Origin: Druceiella hillmani
Lineage: Eukaryota; Arthropoda; Insecta; Lepidoptera; Hepialidae
DNA length: 64,000 bases
NCBI GenBank assembly: GCA_039881145.1
Contig: JAYKKI010000006.1
Coordinates: 21,016,501 to 21,080,500, forward strand
Direction of reading: 5' to 3'
In this document: positions 37,570 through 47,060 of the stretch, piece after piece
Layout: every line of letters starts with the position of its first letter
Numbering within the stretch: the first letter of the stretch is position 1
The notes under the pieces: generated by a model
Seen by the model: the letters and a program-made list of their open reading frames with translations, nothing else
Database searches by the model: none
What the model was told of the DNA's origin: nothing
Translations under genes and position numbers: made by a program

Positions 37570-37790
37570 TGTGTTATATTAAAAACTCAACTCCATTTCC
37601 AGGTGACCTGGTGTTTCCAGGAACGACAATGGTAGATACGAGCAACGACGTCAGTTTCTTTTGCAAATTATTTGATTGTGTTAATAGTAGTGCTCAATAA
37701 TGTAAAGGTTAACATAAAATGAGAGTTATTGATGAAAATAAGCATGATAAGAATCAGGTAAGGCAGAATATTAGAAGGTATGCGACATGT
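37570..37790 (+). pseudogene. Possible P-element/THAP9-like transposase fragment
   Basis: The frame ending at 37700 contains DVSFFCKLFDCVNSS. This resembles the TAxFFxxLFDxxNS block of P-type (THAP9-like) transposases, which cut and paste DNA using an RNase H fold. No catalytic acidic residues can be assigned. It lies about 1.4 kb downstream of the THAP-like relic on the same strand, which fits one decayed element split by the dispersed repeat at 36702-36887. Support is one short motif, so the call is weak. Confidence 0.3.
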
Positions 37791-39226
37791 TGGTCAGAGT
37801 AGTTACATTTAAATACGTTCCTACCATAAATAAGTGGGTAATATTTATAAAAAACTTCCTCTCTTTATGACATTTTTTCATATGACAAAGGAATTCGATT
37901 TTATTTGCCATATAATACCAACCAAGATTCATTATATTTTATTTTTGGCAAATTAAGTTATCATAACTACAGAAATAACAATCCCACTAGTAAAACTTTC
38001 CAAATTCCATTAAGGTATCATTAAATGCAATTAGAGAGAAATTCTGTACTTATGGTAATATTTATGTTTGGGTAAGTAGAAAATTGGGAAATGAAAAACA
38101 CGTCAAAATATGTTTAAACTTAGGGATCCAATCAGATGTTCATGAACTCACGGATTAAATCATCCTAAAACAATATTATGTTTATTCAAAATTTAATAAG
38201 GCAATTAAATTCATTAATAAATTTTACAAAATATTGGTAACCAAAATTATTTCATTTTATATTTAAAGCACGTTTTTGATTGCCAATTTGTATTTAAAGT
38301 GAACTTGTTGAATGGATCTTCAGATCGGTTAAAATTATCTCTGGAAAATTAAATGATAACTTCAAAGAAAAATTTCATGGCGTAAATTCTATCACCTATT
38401 TGTTCTAATTGCATTTTATTTTACGTAAAATACTTCGGTATTTTTTCTACAATATCTATCTGTGTTTATTATATGTTATTGTATTTATGTTTCCAAATAT
38501 TTAAAATTTGCTTTTGTTGGTTTCCTATTTTTTTACTTATATATTATTGTTTTTTGTCATGGTTAATAAATTTTAGAATTGCAGTCTTTTTGATTGTCAG
38601 TATTGGAATTTTTTTTAAACTTCTGTTGTCATATATGTTGTTTCGATTTGAATGATTTAATAGTATTTATTTTCAACACAAATGACAGGTCGAAAATTAA
38701 AAAAAAATTCTCCACTAAAAATTAGTAAGCCACTAAAACTTTCGGACTCAAAAATAGCGTTTTTTTAAATGAATAGTAATTTTTAGTATTAGGAAATGTA
38801 TTTTCTTATATCCTCTTCCATAAATTTATATAAACGTATACTCTTTTAATAAAAGTGTATTACATTGTGATATTGAATGATCTATTACTTCTTCAGGAAT
38901 TCTTTTATTTTTTGGAGATGTAAAGTGATTGCAAAATTTAAAATGGTTTTAAAGCCTATATCTTTAATGGAAATATAATATTTTCATTATAGTTTATTTA
39001 GTATAATTGAAAATAATTTTATTTTTATTTGTGAGTGTAATTACGGCATATTATAAAACGATATTTCAATTGAATATTCTTTTCTTTGAATTTTTCTATC
39101 TTTTGTATTATGTAAACAAAAATGAATATAGGCCTATATGGACTATTGACATTTGTTTTCCATAACAATTATTATTGCAATGTACTCTTTTATTTGGTAA
39201 CTTTGGATATTATTTGATTAGTTGTA
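37791..39226. other. AT-rich sequence, no gene recognised
   Basis: Low-complexity T-rich frames only. Nothing could be identified. Confidence 0.6.
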
Positions 39227-39258
39227 CAGGATGTCCAGTGGCAGATTTCAAAGTTTGA
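39227..39258 (+). repeat. Left terminal inverted repeat of the rosa-like element
   Basis: Differs from the right repeat at two positions, base 5 (A against G) and base 26 (A against T). Confidence 0.85.
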
Positions 39259-39343
39259 ACAAACATAGTTTCTGAATGCAACAGATAAGAGGGGCGCGGT
39301 GTGCGTCGTTAGAAGCGCAAGCGGTGCGGATGTTTTAATAGCC

Positions 39344-40431
39344 ATGGAACAGTGGAGTGGAGAGCACCGCGCTTTTGCCGTCGAGGCGTACATTTGGAGT
39401 GGATTTTCGCTGTCTGTAGCATTTAATAATCGTTACAGTATTCGTCGATTACGTGATAGACCATCGATCAACCTCATTCAGTCATGGGTAGCAAGGTTCA
39501 GAGCTACAGGATCAACATTAAATAGGCTCAGGTTAATAGGACCTACACCATTGGTAGCCACGGATCAAAATTTCGAGCCTGTTATGGTTTCTGTCTTGAA
39601 AATCCCCGTTTATCATTGCGTACACGTACATCGATATTGGGAATTCCGAAATCAACTTTACAGGTAATAATGCAAAAAAAGCTCAAGTTCCATCCATATA
39701 AAATTCAAATTGTTCAAGATTTACACGATTCTGATTTTGAATTAAGAAAAACTTACGCGGAGGTGATGTTGAGATTTCGTACTGCTACCCGGATGGGCAA
39801 CATATTCTTTAGTGGCGAAGCTCACTTTCACAGTGGAGGATATGTGAATAAGCACAACTTTCGTTACTGGGATGTCCACAACCCAAGGCAAATGCATCAA
39901 GAGCCTTTACATAAGCCTAAAGTAACAGTCTGGTGTGCCATGTCTGCATCTGCAATCATAGGGCCTTATTTCTTTGAAAATCAACGTGGCCAAACTGTAA
40001 CTGTGAATTCGGAGAGATATGCCCAGATGTTAAATGACTTTTTCAGAGTAGAACTACAGAATAGTCCATCCTTCAACCAAAACACATGGTTCCAGCAGGA
40101 CGGGGCCACAGCTCACACGGTTAATGTGTCCATGAATGCAGTGCGGCAGTTATTTCCAAAAAAAAACATATCCCGAAACGGTACCGTACCGTGGACACGT
40201 AGGTCACCCGATTTAAGCCCATGTGACTTTTTATTATGGGGATACTTAAAATCCGTTGTTTAAAAAACAAATCCAAGCACTGTGGCACAACTTAAAGAAA
40301 ATATTCGAGACGAAGTCAGTAGGATACCCCAGTCGCTCTGCAAACGCGTTTTTGAAAACATGCGTGCTAGACTCGAAGAGTGTGTCAGACTCGATGACCG
40401 CCATTTGGAAAACGTGGTTTTTAAAAAATGA
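39344..40431 (+). pseudogene. Rosa-like DD41D transposase pseudogene
   Basis: This gene would encode the cut-and-paste transposase of the surrounding element. The start at the ATG giving MEQWSGEHRAFAVEAY fits the family's N-terminal helix-turn-helix. The reading frame shifts near 39599 and continues as RTRTSILGIPKSTLQ and FHPYKIQIVQDL. An in-frame TAA at 40261-40263 interrupts the C-terminus, which otherwise runs to the TGA at 40429-40431 (ending NVVFKK). The catalytic triad should be D, D, D. The first aspartate is lost, since FFSGEAHF has glycine where FSDEAHF is usual. The second (QQDGATAH) and third (PCDFLLWG) remain and are separated by 41 residues, which defines the DD41D group. Three independent lesions make it non-functional. 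Confidence 0.85.
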
Positions 40432-40502
40432 AATCCGCATTTGTTGTTATAAAGTTGAAATAAACCTACTTTGTATTAGAGGTGTAGTTTTTTTACAATT
40501 TT

Positions 40503-40534
40503 TCAAACATTGAAATCTGCCACTGGACACCCTG
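40503..40534 (-). repeat. Right terminal inverted repeat of the rosa-like element
   Basis: Reverse complement of the left repeat with two mismatches, followed by TA. Confidence 0.85.
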
Positions 40535-41576
40535 TATTTATCATCATGGGGAACCAAAAGGGAAGCGGGAAAAGAAATAAAAATCTACCTTTCAAGGGGG
40601 GTTATAATTTTCACAATTAAGTGGACAGTGAAAAACTTTAACAAATCATATCAGCTCTGAAACTCGCAAATAAGTGGTGAGAAACTTACAGTCTAATTCA
40701 ATAATGACAGCATTTTATCCATATAAGGAAAAGGACCGAACAAAGAAAAAATGCTATTATTAAAATGGTGAAAATTTGTTAAGTAATTAATCACAATCCT
40801 AGTAATCTAAGCACACAGTGTGGCATTAATTTGCTATCCCTTTCAAACAAACGTGCATATCTTGCATCATCCAAAAAAAGTTTGTTGTATTTGAATCAAA
40901 GCAAAATCAATTGTTTTATTTGTTCTTGCTCCAAAGTCAATCGAACAGACTTTGACAGAGCTCAAAATTTTAAATGCATTACAGAATGGTGCACTCCTTT
41001 TCATTGCTAATGACGTCTCTAATAAAAACCATATTAAAACCTCAAAAATATATCCTATGAATATAAGATATTTTGATTATAAAAAAACATCCAAAATAAA
41101 TTAATTGAATTTTTTTGAAGATTCTAAAGGCACATCAACAAATTTTTTTGAATGTGTTGAATAATTTATACAGAAATATGCCTTAGATCCAATATTCGCA
41201 TCAGGTTTCTCAGCTGATAACGCATCAGTTAACCACGGGCCAAGAAATGTTATATACCAAAAAAACGTTGAAAAACATCCGAAACAAAGTTTATTAAAGC
41301 GAACTGCAATTGAAATAACTCGCTAGAAATGCGCTAAAAGTATTAACATATGACGTGAAAATTTAATATTGTAAATTTATGCTGAATTTTCTAATAGTCC
41401 GAAATGAACAAAAGGACAAAGTAGGTATTTCGACGAATTTTATATTGAATACAAAAAAGTTATCCAATTAGGAAAGAGGTGCAAGAGAAAATTTAACGCC
41501 GGTTGACGAATAATATGGCCACAATTAAATGAAACTACGTGATGTAGTATTATTTCTACTATCTTTAATTTCTTTA

Positions 41577-41617
41577 CCACGACCTAGGTTTCGTTGTATT
41601 ACAACATCTTCAGGTGG
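41577..41617 (-). ncRNA. Hammerhead-like ribozyme motif, minus strand
   Basis: Exact mirror of the motif at 41646-41686, carried by the left arm. Predicted self-cleavage would fall between 41581 and 41580. The same non-canonical extra U applies. Confidence 0.55.
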
Positions 41618-41645
41618 GATATTAGCAAAGATCTTTGCTAATATC

Positions 41646-41686
41646 CCACCTGAAGATGTTGTAATACAACGAAACCTAGGTCGTGG
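41646..41686 (+). ncRNA. Hammerhead-like self-cleaving ribozyme motif (type I)
   Basis: All parts of a type I hammerhead are in order. Stem I 5' strand CCAC (41646-41649), core CTGAAGA (41650-41656, matching CUGANGA), stem II GTTGT/ACAAC with an AAT loop (41658-41670), GAA plus A15.1 (41671-41674), a 3-bp stem III ACC/GGT with a two-base TA loop (41674-41681), cleavage base C17 (41682, giving the triplet GTC), and the stem I 3' strand GTGG (41683-41686). Cleavage would fall after 41682. The very short stem III is as in Penelope-associated and retrozyme hammerheads. One departure from the canonical fold is an extra T at 41657 between the core and stem II. Activity is untested, and in the palindrome the long intramolecular hairpin would compete with this fold. 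Confidence 0.6.
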
Positions 41687-42340
41687 TAAAGAAATTAAAG
41701 ATAGTAGAAATAATACTACATCACGTAGTTTCATTTAATTGTGAATAATGAATTTCTACAAAATTAACGCCAAATATATTCAATATTTGAATAATATGGC
41801 GTTATAATTATAAAAAACACAAATTGTTAATTTTGGAGCAATTATTTTATGAAAAAGAAGTTACTGCAGTATTTAACAATAGTGCATTGAATACTACTTA
41901 CTGGAATACAATTTATAGTTTTAATAATGTAATTTTCAAATTGTTTGCAAAATTTGATGTAAAATATGCAATCATGTGCAAAAATGCTACTGAAACAGTC
42001 AAATGACTGGGACTTAAAAACATCAAAAAATGTTAACTTAACGATGAAATAAATAAATTGAAGACGACAGTTTATAAAAATATATTTTTCAACATTTTAG
42101 TCAGATTGTTACGAGTTGAGTTAATATTTTCTATCCCCATAAGCAGAACGAGTTTTTCATTGAAAAGAAATTAGTGAACGGACGAAAGAAACTGCCTGTA
42201 GGTCGAAATGGTGAAAGTAAAACTTCTAATAAAATTTAAATATAATATGAACTATCAACAGTTGATTTACTGTTAAAAGAAACCGAAGCATTCAAAAATA
42301 CTGAAAAAATTACAAGAAAAGGAAAAATATGACTTCAAAT

Positions 42341-43814
42341 TCCAGTAAAGAATAATATTTTATTCAAGTACGTCGTGTGATTAATATCTAAGTATACAGT
42401 AGATTATAATTTCGACAATAATTGTAATTATTTAACAAATGTACATTAAAAGTGATTAAATAAACACTATAAAGTCATTTTATGTAAGCTTTATGGACCT
42501 GGCTTAGTTTTGTTTTTGGTTTTACTGATCTCCGGCAGCCCTAATTGCCATTGCATTGAGCCACATCCGTAACATTAGACTTCGCTTTTGGTTACGGTAG
42601 TCATGCGTTACATGTTATCTGCTTCCTAATATTTTAAACCTATTATATAAATTGAAATATTATAAGTAAAAAAAATTAATATAAAAATTAAAGTTCATAA
42701 ATCATTTATTATTCGAATATTAACATGTCTCTAAGTACTAACTACACATAATGCTACGTATTTAACTTGCCAATTAATTTTTATTTAATTTATCAAATGG
42801 ATCATTTAAAAATAGTTATTCATAAAATCTGCTTTTGCAGACAAGGCCTGTTATCACATAAGTGTCCTTTCAAAAATGTTGTGATTTTACGGTAGTATTT
42901 TCTGGTATATCTTGAATTGTATATCTGAAAATTTCTCATTCACATCTAAAGCAATGTTGCATAATATTGCGTATAAGACTAATTTTTCTCCTCATGGAAA
43001 TTTAGAACGAGTGTAAAAAAGCAAGTGATACATCCGTAATAGAAAACTTAAGAAGTTCATCTCTGAAATCTTGTTTTAAACCTTTGCCATATGCTGCTAT
43101 CATAAGTGCTATATATCCAGTAAATCATGAACACTTGTATGAAATAGGGCTTCACAAACTACCGAAAATAATAACGTAGAAGTAAATAAATAATAATGCT
43201 AGTTCGTCAGCTAAATAAAAGTACTAAATATATACCTTAATAAGTATATTTCTGCCCCAATTTCAACAACTTTATAAACGAATATTTTGAGTAAAAAAAA
43301 AACTTCACGGTAGTAGATACGATAAAAATGGACACCTGACACAATGACAGCCTATTTCGTATATGGGTCCAATCAATTGCTTTAGTTACATTTCGAGAAC
43401 TACCTATTTCTCCAAATTTTCTTCTTATATCACTAGATCATCTGGCTATACTTTAGCCAGATGATGCAACTCTGTGACAAATATTTGCAATTGACAAATA
43501 TTTCTTACTATTGGCTCAGTCGGTGACTAAGGGTAGAATCTCAGTCGGTGAATAAGGAAGAATAAGTGGTTTGAATCTACAAAAATAATACAATATATTA
43601 ACATAAAATAATGTAATTTTATAACATTATATATTATATTTCGATAATTCAGTTTTGCTTATGTGTAAATTCAAATAGAGCAATGAGATTAAAATTAACC
43701 ATAAGTACATGTTCACAAGACGGCTAATGCTTGAAATTCGCAGATGATGGTATTGCCACCTTTATTTTGCGAAAAGTCATCTTCAACAAGATTTCTTATA
43801 CGTTTTGTATGCAT
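42341..43814. other. AT-rich sequence with a short hairpin
   Basis: No gene was recognised. A 12-bp perfect hairpin (ATCATCTGGCTA and TAGCCAGATGAT, loop TACTT) lies at 43437-43465. A slightly GC-richer patch at about 42,490-42,610 remains unidentified. Confidence 0.55.
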
Positions 43815-44740
43815 ATTACTTAATTCGTTCTGGCTATATTCTCGAAAGCGCTAATTCGTGATGCGTCTGTTAATTTTGGTCTAAGGCTATTAAAAATTGT
43901 ATGTATTTTACAAAATATGCAACACAGGTTTTTGTCACCAAAATATGAATTGAAAATTCTATGGGTTATTGTATGTTCGTTCTTAAACATAATTGTTTTT
44001 CTCTCTCTATTATTTACCGGTATGAGGATGTCCTTTATCATCATTTATGATTTTGTTATCTGGTTGTGTGTAGATGGTTTCCACTAGAATTATTGCTTCG
44101 TTTAAATTTGGTCACGGTTTTCTTATTGGTTATAAGTATTTGTCTCTTTATCATTCAGTTGAGCTATTGTCTGACTTTATAATTCCAAAATTTCGTATGT
44201 GATTTGCTCGTCGTTTTTGTTAACGTGTAACGAATCCATTCTATTTTGAAAGTGTTTAATTCTAGATAATGCGTCTCTATTTATGTTTCAATTACTCTTT
44301 TTTTATATTATGTCGTAATTTAATTCGACTGATTTAAGCCTTCAAGACCATAATTTTGAATTTGGATCCTCTAATGATGTAAGTCTTGTTAGCGGTATGT
44401 GGTCGGTATAAATAGTAAATTTCCATACATAAAAATACGGCCTGAATTATTTTGTAGCCCATATGATTACGAGTATTTTCTTTTTGTTACTGACAGCTTA
44501 ACTTCTATGTCAGAAATCGTTGAATAAGGGTACACTACCATTTCTCGGAACTGCCTAATTAAATGTCCGAAGCATCTATTGTGAGGGTAAATTCGTCATA
44601 ATCAGGATATTGCGATAGGGGTGTATTTGTTAAAAGTTGCTTACAATCAGGATTTTCAGAAGCCAACTTAACTTTTAAGCAACTAATCATCGATTTGGTT
44701 AGTTTGAACATGTTAAGCCTAAAAAGAATTCAATTTAATG
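43815..44740 (-). pseudogene. Ty3/gypsy-type pol relic (RNase H and adjoining spacer)
   Basis: Read on the minus strand, this holds a piece of a gypsy-type pol gene, which encodes the reverse transcriptase/RNase H polyprotein of an LTR retrotransposon. SQYPDYDEFTLTIDASD (near 44,600) is the start of the RNase H domain with its first catalytic aspartate. KFTIYTDHIPLTRLTSLEDP and NSKLWS follow (near 44,350-44,430). NKNDEQITYEILEL (near 44,200) comes next, then FKNEHTITHRIFNSYFG (43820-44044), which resembles the spacer before integrase in Drosophila-type gypsy elements. Stops occur within the RNase H part. No LTRs, integrase or 5' reverse transcriptase block were found. It is distinct from the plus-strand element at 47991. 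Confidence 0.65.
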
Positions 44741-45154
44741 TCGGGTTTTTGGGATAGGAACCTTAATTACAGTTTTTATCTTATCTTGATTAGAGCACAA
44801 AACTCAGTTAATATCGCAAGGAAGTCTAAAAATCTCCGATTTGTCTATTTTTATTTTCAAATTACGTTATCTAAGTATATTAAAGAAGCATTTCAGTTTT
44901 GTTACGTGTTCCTGCAGTATTTTTATGTTCAGAAACTAAGAACACATATTTAAGGATTACAAGCTCTGAGAACTATCGTGTGAAGCATACATAATATTTA
45001 CCTCCAAAAATATTTCTATGTTATACCTAAAAAAACTACTAGCTTAGAAACTCTTGCCTGCCACGAAGACTTAATTTAGTTTCGCAAAGGTGAGCTTGCC
45101 GCGCCACGCCACGTTGAGCATGGCGTCGGTGGCGAGATAAATATGTAACGACCG

Positions 45155-45280
45155 ATAAAAGCGGTATAAAGTGGCGGTTTAAGGTTATAAAAGTGGTGAT
45201 CCGAGTGAATTGTTAGGTGCAAATCGTAGGTGAACGAACTCAAAAATTGAGGGTTCCGAGAATTTTTACTGTACACAGGT
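45155..45280 (+). promoter_or_regulatory. Possible TATA promoter and non-coding first exon
   Basis: A GC-richer patch begins at about 45,060. It holds GATAAAAG (45155), TATAAAG (45165) and a good TATA box TATAAAAG (45186-45193). About 85 bases downstream lies a fair splice donor CAG|GTAAAA (45276-45284). This arrangement would suit a short untranslated first exon of about 60 bases. There is no initiator match and no downstream exon that I can identify, so the call is speculative. Confidence 0.25.
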
Positions 45281-45580
45281 AAAATAAAAACTAATCTTTC
45301 AGAGTTTCTACGCCTGGTTTTAGGCATTAATGAATAATTAAGAGCCTCCATTTAACATATGTGTTAAGAAATTATATTTATACATATTTCTTTGGTTTTC
45401 CAATCTAATTTACTTCCAGTATGGACTGGCATTTAATTTAGCATCTGTTTGTATTCCTATCGTTGCGTACATTCTGTATCGATCCTATTACTTTTATTAA
45501 TCATAATTTTAACTTATTGACAAAGCAATTTTTCTGCTTACTTGCTATTTTTATAAAATAATAACGTATATAAATTATTT

Positions 45581-45582
<2 letters not shown>

Positions 45583-45638
<56 letters not shown>

Positions 45639-45646
45639 TACACACA
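45583..45646 (+). repeat. TA/CA compound microsatellite
   Basis: A (TA)n run of about 45 bases is followed by (CA)n, directly upstream of the degenerate mini-element. Confidence 0.9.
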
Positions 45647-45666
45647 GGTACGGTTCCTACTAACTA

Positions 45667-45855
45667 ACCTAGGTTCTATATCTTCAGGTGGGCAATTAGC
45701 AAAGATTTCTAAATATCTTTGCCAATTGCAAACCTGAAGATGTTGTAATAAAACAAAACCTAGGTCGCGGTAAAGAAATTAAAGAAAGTAGAAATAATAA
45801 TACATCACAATGAATAATGAATTTCTGCAAAATTAACGCCAAATATATTCAATAG
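45667..45855 (+). mobile_element. Hammerhead-family mini-element, decayed inverted-dimer copy (copy 3)
   Basis: A third family member. The left arm is short and starts at CCTAGGTT, the centre has an 8-base spacer (AAAGAT TTCTAAAT ATCTTT), and the right arm runs through CCTGAAGATGTTG, AAAACCTAGGTCGCGG and AAAGAAATTAAAG. The tail ends in AACGCCAAATATATTCAAT, as in copy 2. Both ribozyme cores are damaged. In the left arm stem II is deleted, and in the right arm GAAA is AAAA and stem II has a mismatch. An outer arm segment (GTAGTTTCATTTAATTG) is also missing. No target duplication is visible, perhaps because the left end has been eroded into the neighbouring microsatellite. Confidence 0.7.
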
Positions 45856-46613
45856 TCAAATTTAGTCAATGCTGATTTTCCTTTATGCATGCAGCCAATT
45901 AGGTTTATTTTGAATCCTGTTTGAGTTAGTAAAATTTAATTTTAATTATAAATGATTTAACCTCGTTTCTATTTGAGTTCGGTGGAACTTTTTTACTTTA
46001 TAAGTTATCTATTTTCATATTATATTTATGAATAAGAAATTAGGTTATCGTGAAATGTATCATATTATGGATTTTATACAACTAATATCTTATGAAAAAA
46101 CTTAGTAACATCGAGGGCGAATTAGTTTTTTGACTCACTGTTTCGAACCGCAATTTCGATGTCAATTTATTTATAAGAATTTTTCACTTCTTGTGAGCAT
46201 TCTTCACTTCCAGCACTTGTTCTTATTATTGTGGAATTGTACGATTTTTTAGTATTATAGTTTCAATTTATGTTTATACCAACAATGAACCACAGTTTTG
46301 TTCGCGTGAAAAAGAAAAGAAACATTGGGGTAATTTAAAAAAAATCTTAAAAAATGTTTTATATCAGCTTTAGAATAGCTAATTGATGGTGTAAAAAGAA
46401 AGAAATTTTCTCTAGAGTAGTTAGGTTTAGAATAATCATAAAATTATTCTGGAATAATAGGTAATCTAATTTGAAATTCATAACACAGACATGTAAACAA
46501 AATTTGGAAAAGGTCGGTTGGATAGATACGGACTGAAAGCAGACAAAAATACTCACTTCACAAGGTATAATATAAAAAATAGGCATTAATATAGTTGAAT
46601 AGAAAAGAATTAT

Positions 46614-46760
46614 TTTTCTAATAATTTCATTTACTAAGTTTTTGTGCTTTCCCTTTCCTACGTTTTTATTTTCATTTTCTTCCCTTCTTCGGTTAAATTA
46701 AATCTTATTGATAAATAAAATTTCAATTTGTTTTTTTTTGTATACACACTCGCATACACA
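46614..46760 (+). repeat. Tandem duplication, unit 1
   Basis: Matches 46918-47060. Both share CTAATAATTTC..TTTCATTTACTA, GTTTTTGTRCTTT.YCTTTCCT, TTCGGTTAAATTAAATCTT and end at a GTATACA step into CA/TG microsatellites. The offset is about 305 bases. Confidence 0.7.
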
Positions 46761-46787
46761 CACACACGTGTATGTGTGTGTGTGTGT
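46742..46787. repeat. CA then TG inverted microsatellite
   Basis: A CA tract followed by a TG tract around ACGTGT, forming a self-complementary simple repeat. The duplicated unit downstream carries a TG tract at about 47062-47102. Confidence 0.8.
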
Positions 46788-46917
46788 AAACTATTATTCA
46801 CATAGACGGAACAATCTCTATCATTTTGTGGGTCTTCACACACGCTTCTGAAATTTTTTTTTAGTTTTCGAAAATCGGTTTAAAACACAACACTGAAGAA
46901 ATTTTAATAAACTATTT

Positions 46918-47060
46918 GTTGATTCTCCTAATAATTTCTAATTTCATTTACTATGTTTTTGTACTTTATCTTTCCTCCGCTTTTATCTTTATTTTCTTCT
47001 GTTGTTCGGTTAAATTAAATCTTCTTGATAAGTAAAATTGTTGTTTAATTTTTTTGTGTA
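46918..47060 (+). repeat. Tandem duplication, unit 2
   Basis: Second unit of the duplication described at 46614-46760. Confidence 0.7.

Larger units (their letters stand above)
39227..40534 (+). mobile_element. Rosa-like (DD41D) Tc1/mariner element
   Basis: A 1308-bp DNA transposon with 32-bp terminal inverted repeats. The left end reads CAGGATGTCCAGTGGCAGAT onward and the right end CAGGGTGTCCAGTGGCAGAT onward, 30 of 32 bases matching. It is flanked by the TA dinucleotide typical of this superfamily (39225-39226 and 40535-40536). Length and ends are complete, so the DNA could still be mobilised by an active relative. Its own transposase is dead (see 39344-40431). The GC content is higher than that of the flanks, which fits a fairly recent arrival. 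Confidence 0.85.
41520..41743. repeat. Perfect 224-bp palindrome
   Basis: I compared both arms base by base and found no mismatch over 112 bp. The symmetry centre is between 41631 and 41632 (AAAGA|TCTTT). A transcript from either strand would carry the same sequence and would fold into one very long hairpin. Confidence 0.95.
41520..41788 (+). mobile_element. Hammerhead-bearing mini-element, inverted-dimer copy (copy 2)
   Basis: A 269-bp insertion within the hAT pseudogene. It has two exactly complementary 112-bp arms (41520-41631 and 41632-41743) with no spacer, followed by a 45-bp tail (41744-41788). A perfect 12-bp direct repeat GAATAATATGGC flanks it (41508-41519 and 41789-41800) and marks the target duplication. 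Each arm equals the single-arm copy at 1238-1350. The tail recurs after the third copy (45667-45855). The frames read on the two strands are identical because of the symmetry and are not genes. A target duplication of 9-12 bp with no transposase-type ends suits a retroelement-mobilised sequence. A Penelope-like driver is inferred, not seen. Confidence 0.8.
40600..42340 (+). pseudogene. hAT-superfamily transposase pseudogene, interrupted
   Basis: A relic of the hAT group related to ZBED/DUF4371-type transposases. In one frame from about 40,990, FIANDVSNKNHIKT, IRYFDYKK and FSADNASVNHG match the family blocks around the catalytic aspartates (usual forms SDASN, VRYFD and FSADNA). Three stops interrupt this stretch. 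KIYAEFSNS follows near 41,370. After the inserted palindrome, the C-terminal dimerisation region appears as VYKNIFFNI, SIPIS (near 42,070-42,150), then TDERNCL, VKVKLLIKFKYNM and LQEKEKYDF (to about 42,335), in shifted frames. The first aspartate block reads NDVS rather than TDAS. Terminal repeats and target duplication of the hAT element were not found. The 269-bp insertion at 41520-41788 splits the gene. Confidence 0.75.

Noticed and set aside
41525..41738. Identical 69-residue open frames on opposite strands
   Set aside because: They are a consequence of the perfect palindrome. There is no codon bias or family match, and the sequence is better explained by the ribozyme-bearing arms.
41508..41800. 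Palindrome as an assembly artefact (inverted chimera)
   Set aside because: A simple inverted chimera would not give a 12-bp target duplication outside an asymmetric 45-bp tail. An independent single arm at 1238 has its own flanking duplication, and copy 3 is a diverged inverted dimer. A read-level check would still be sensible.
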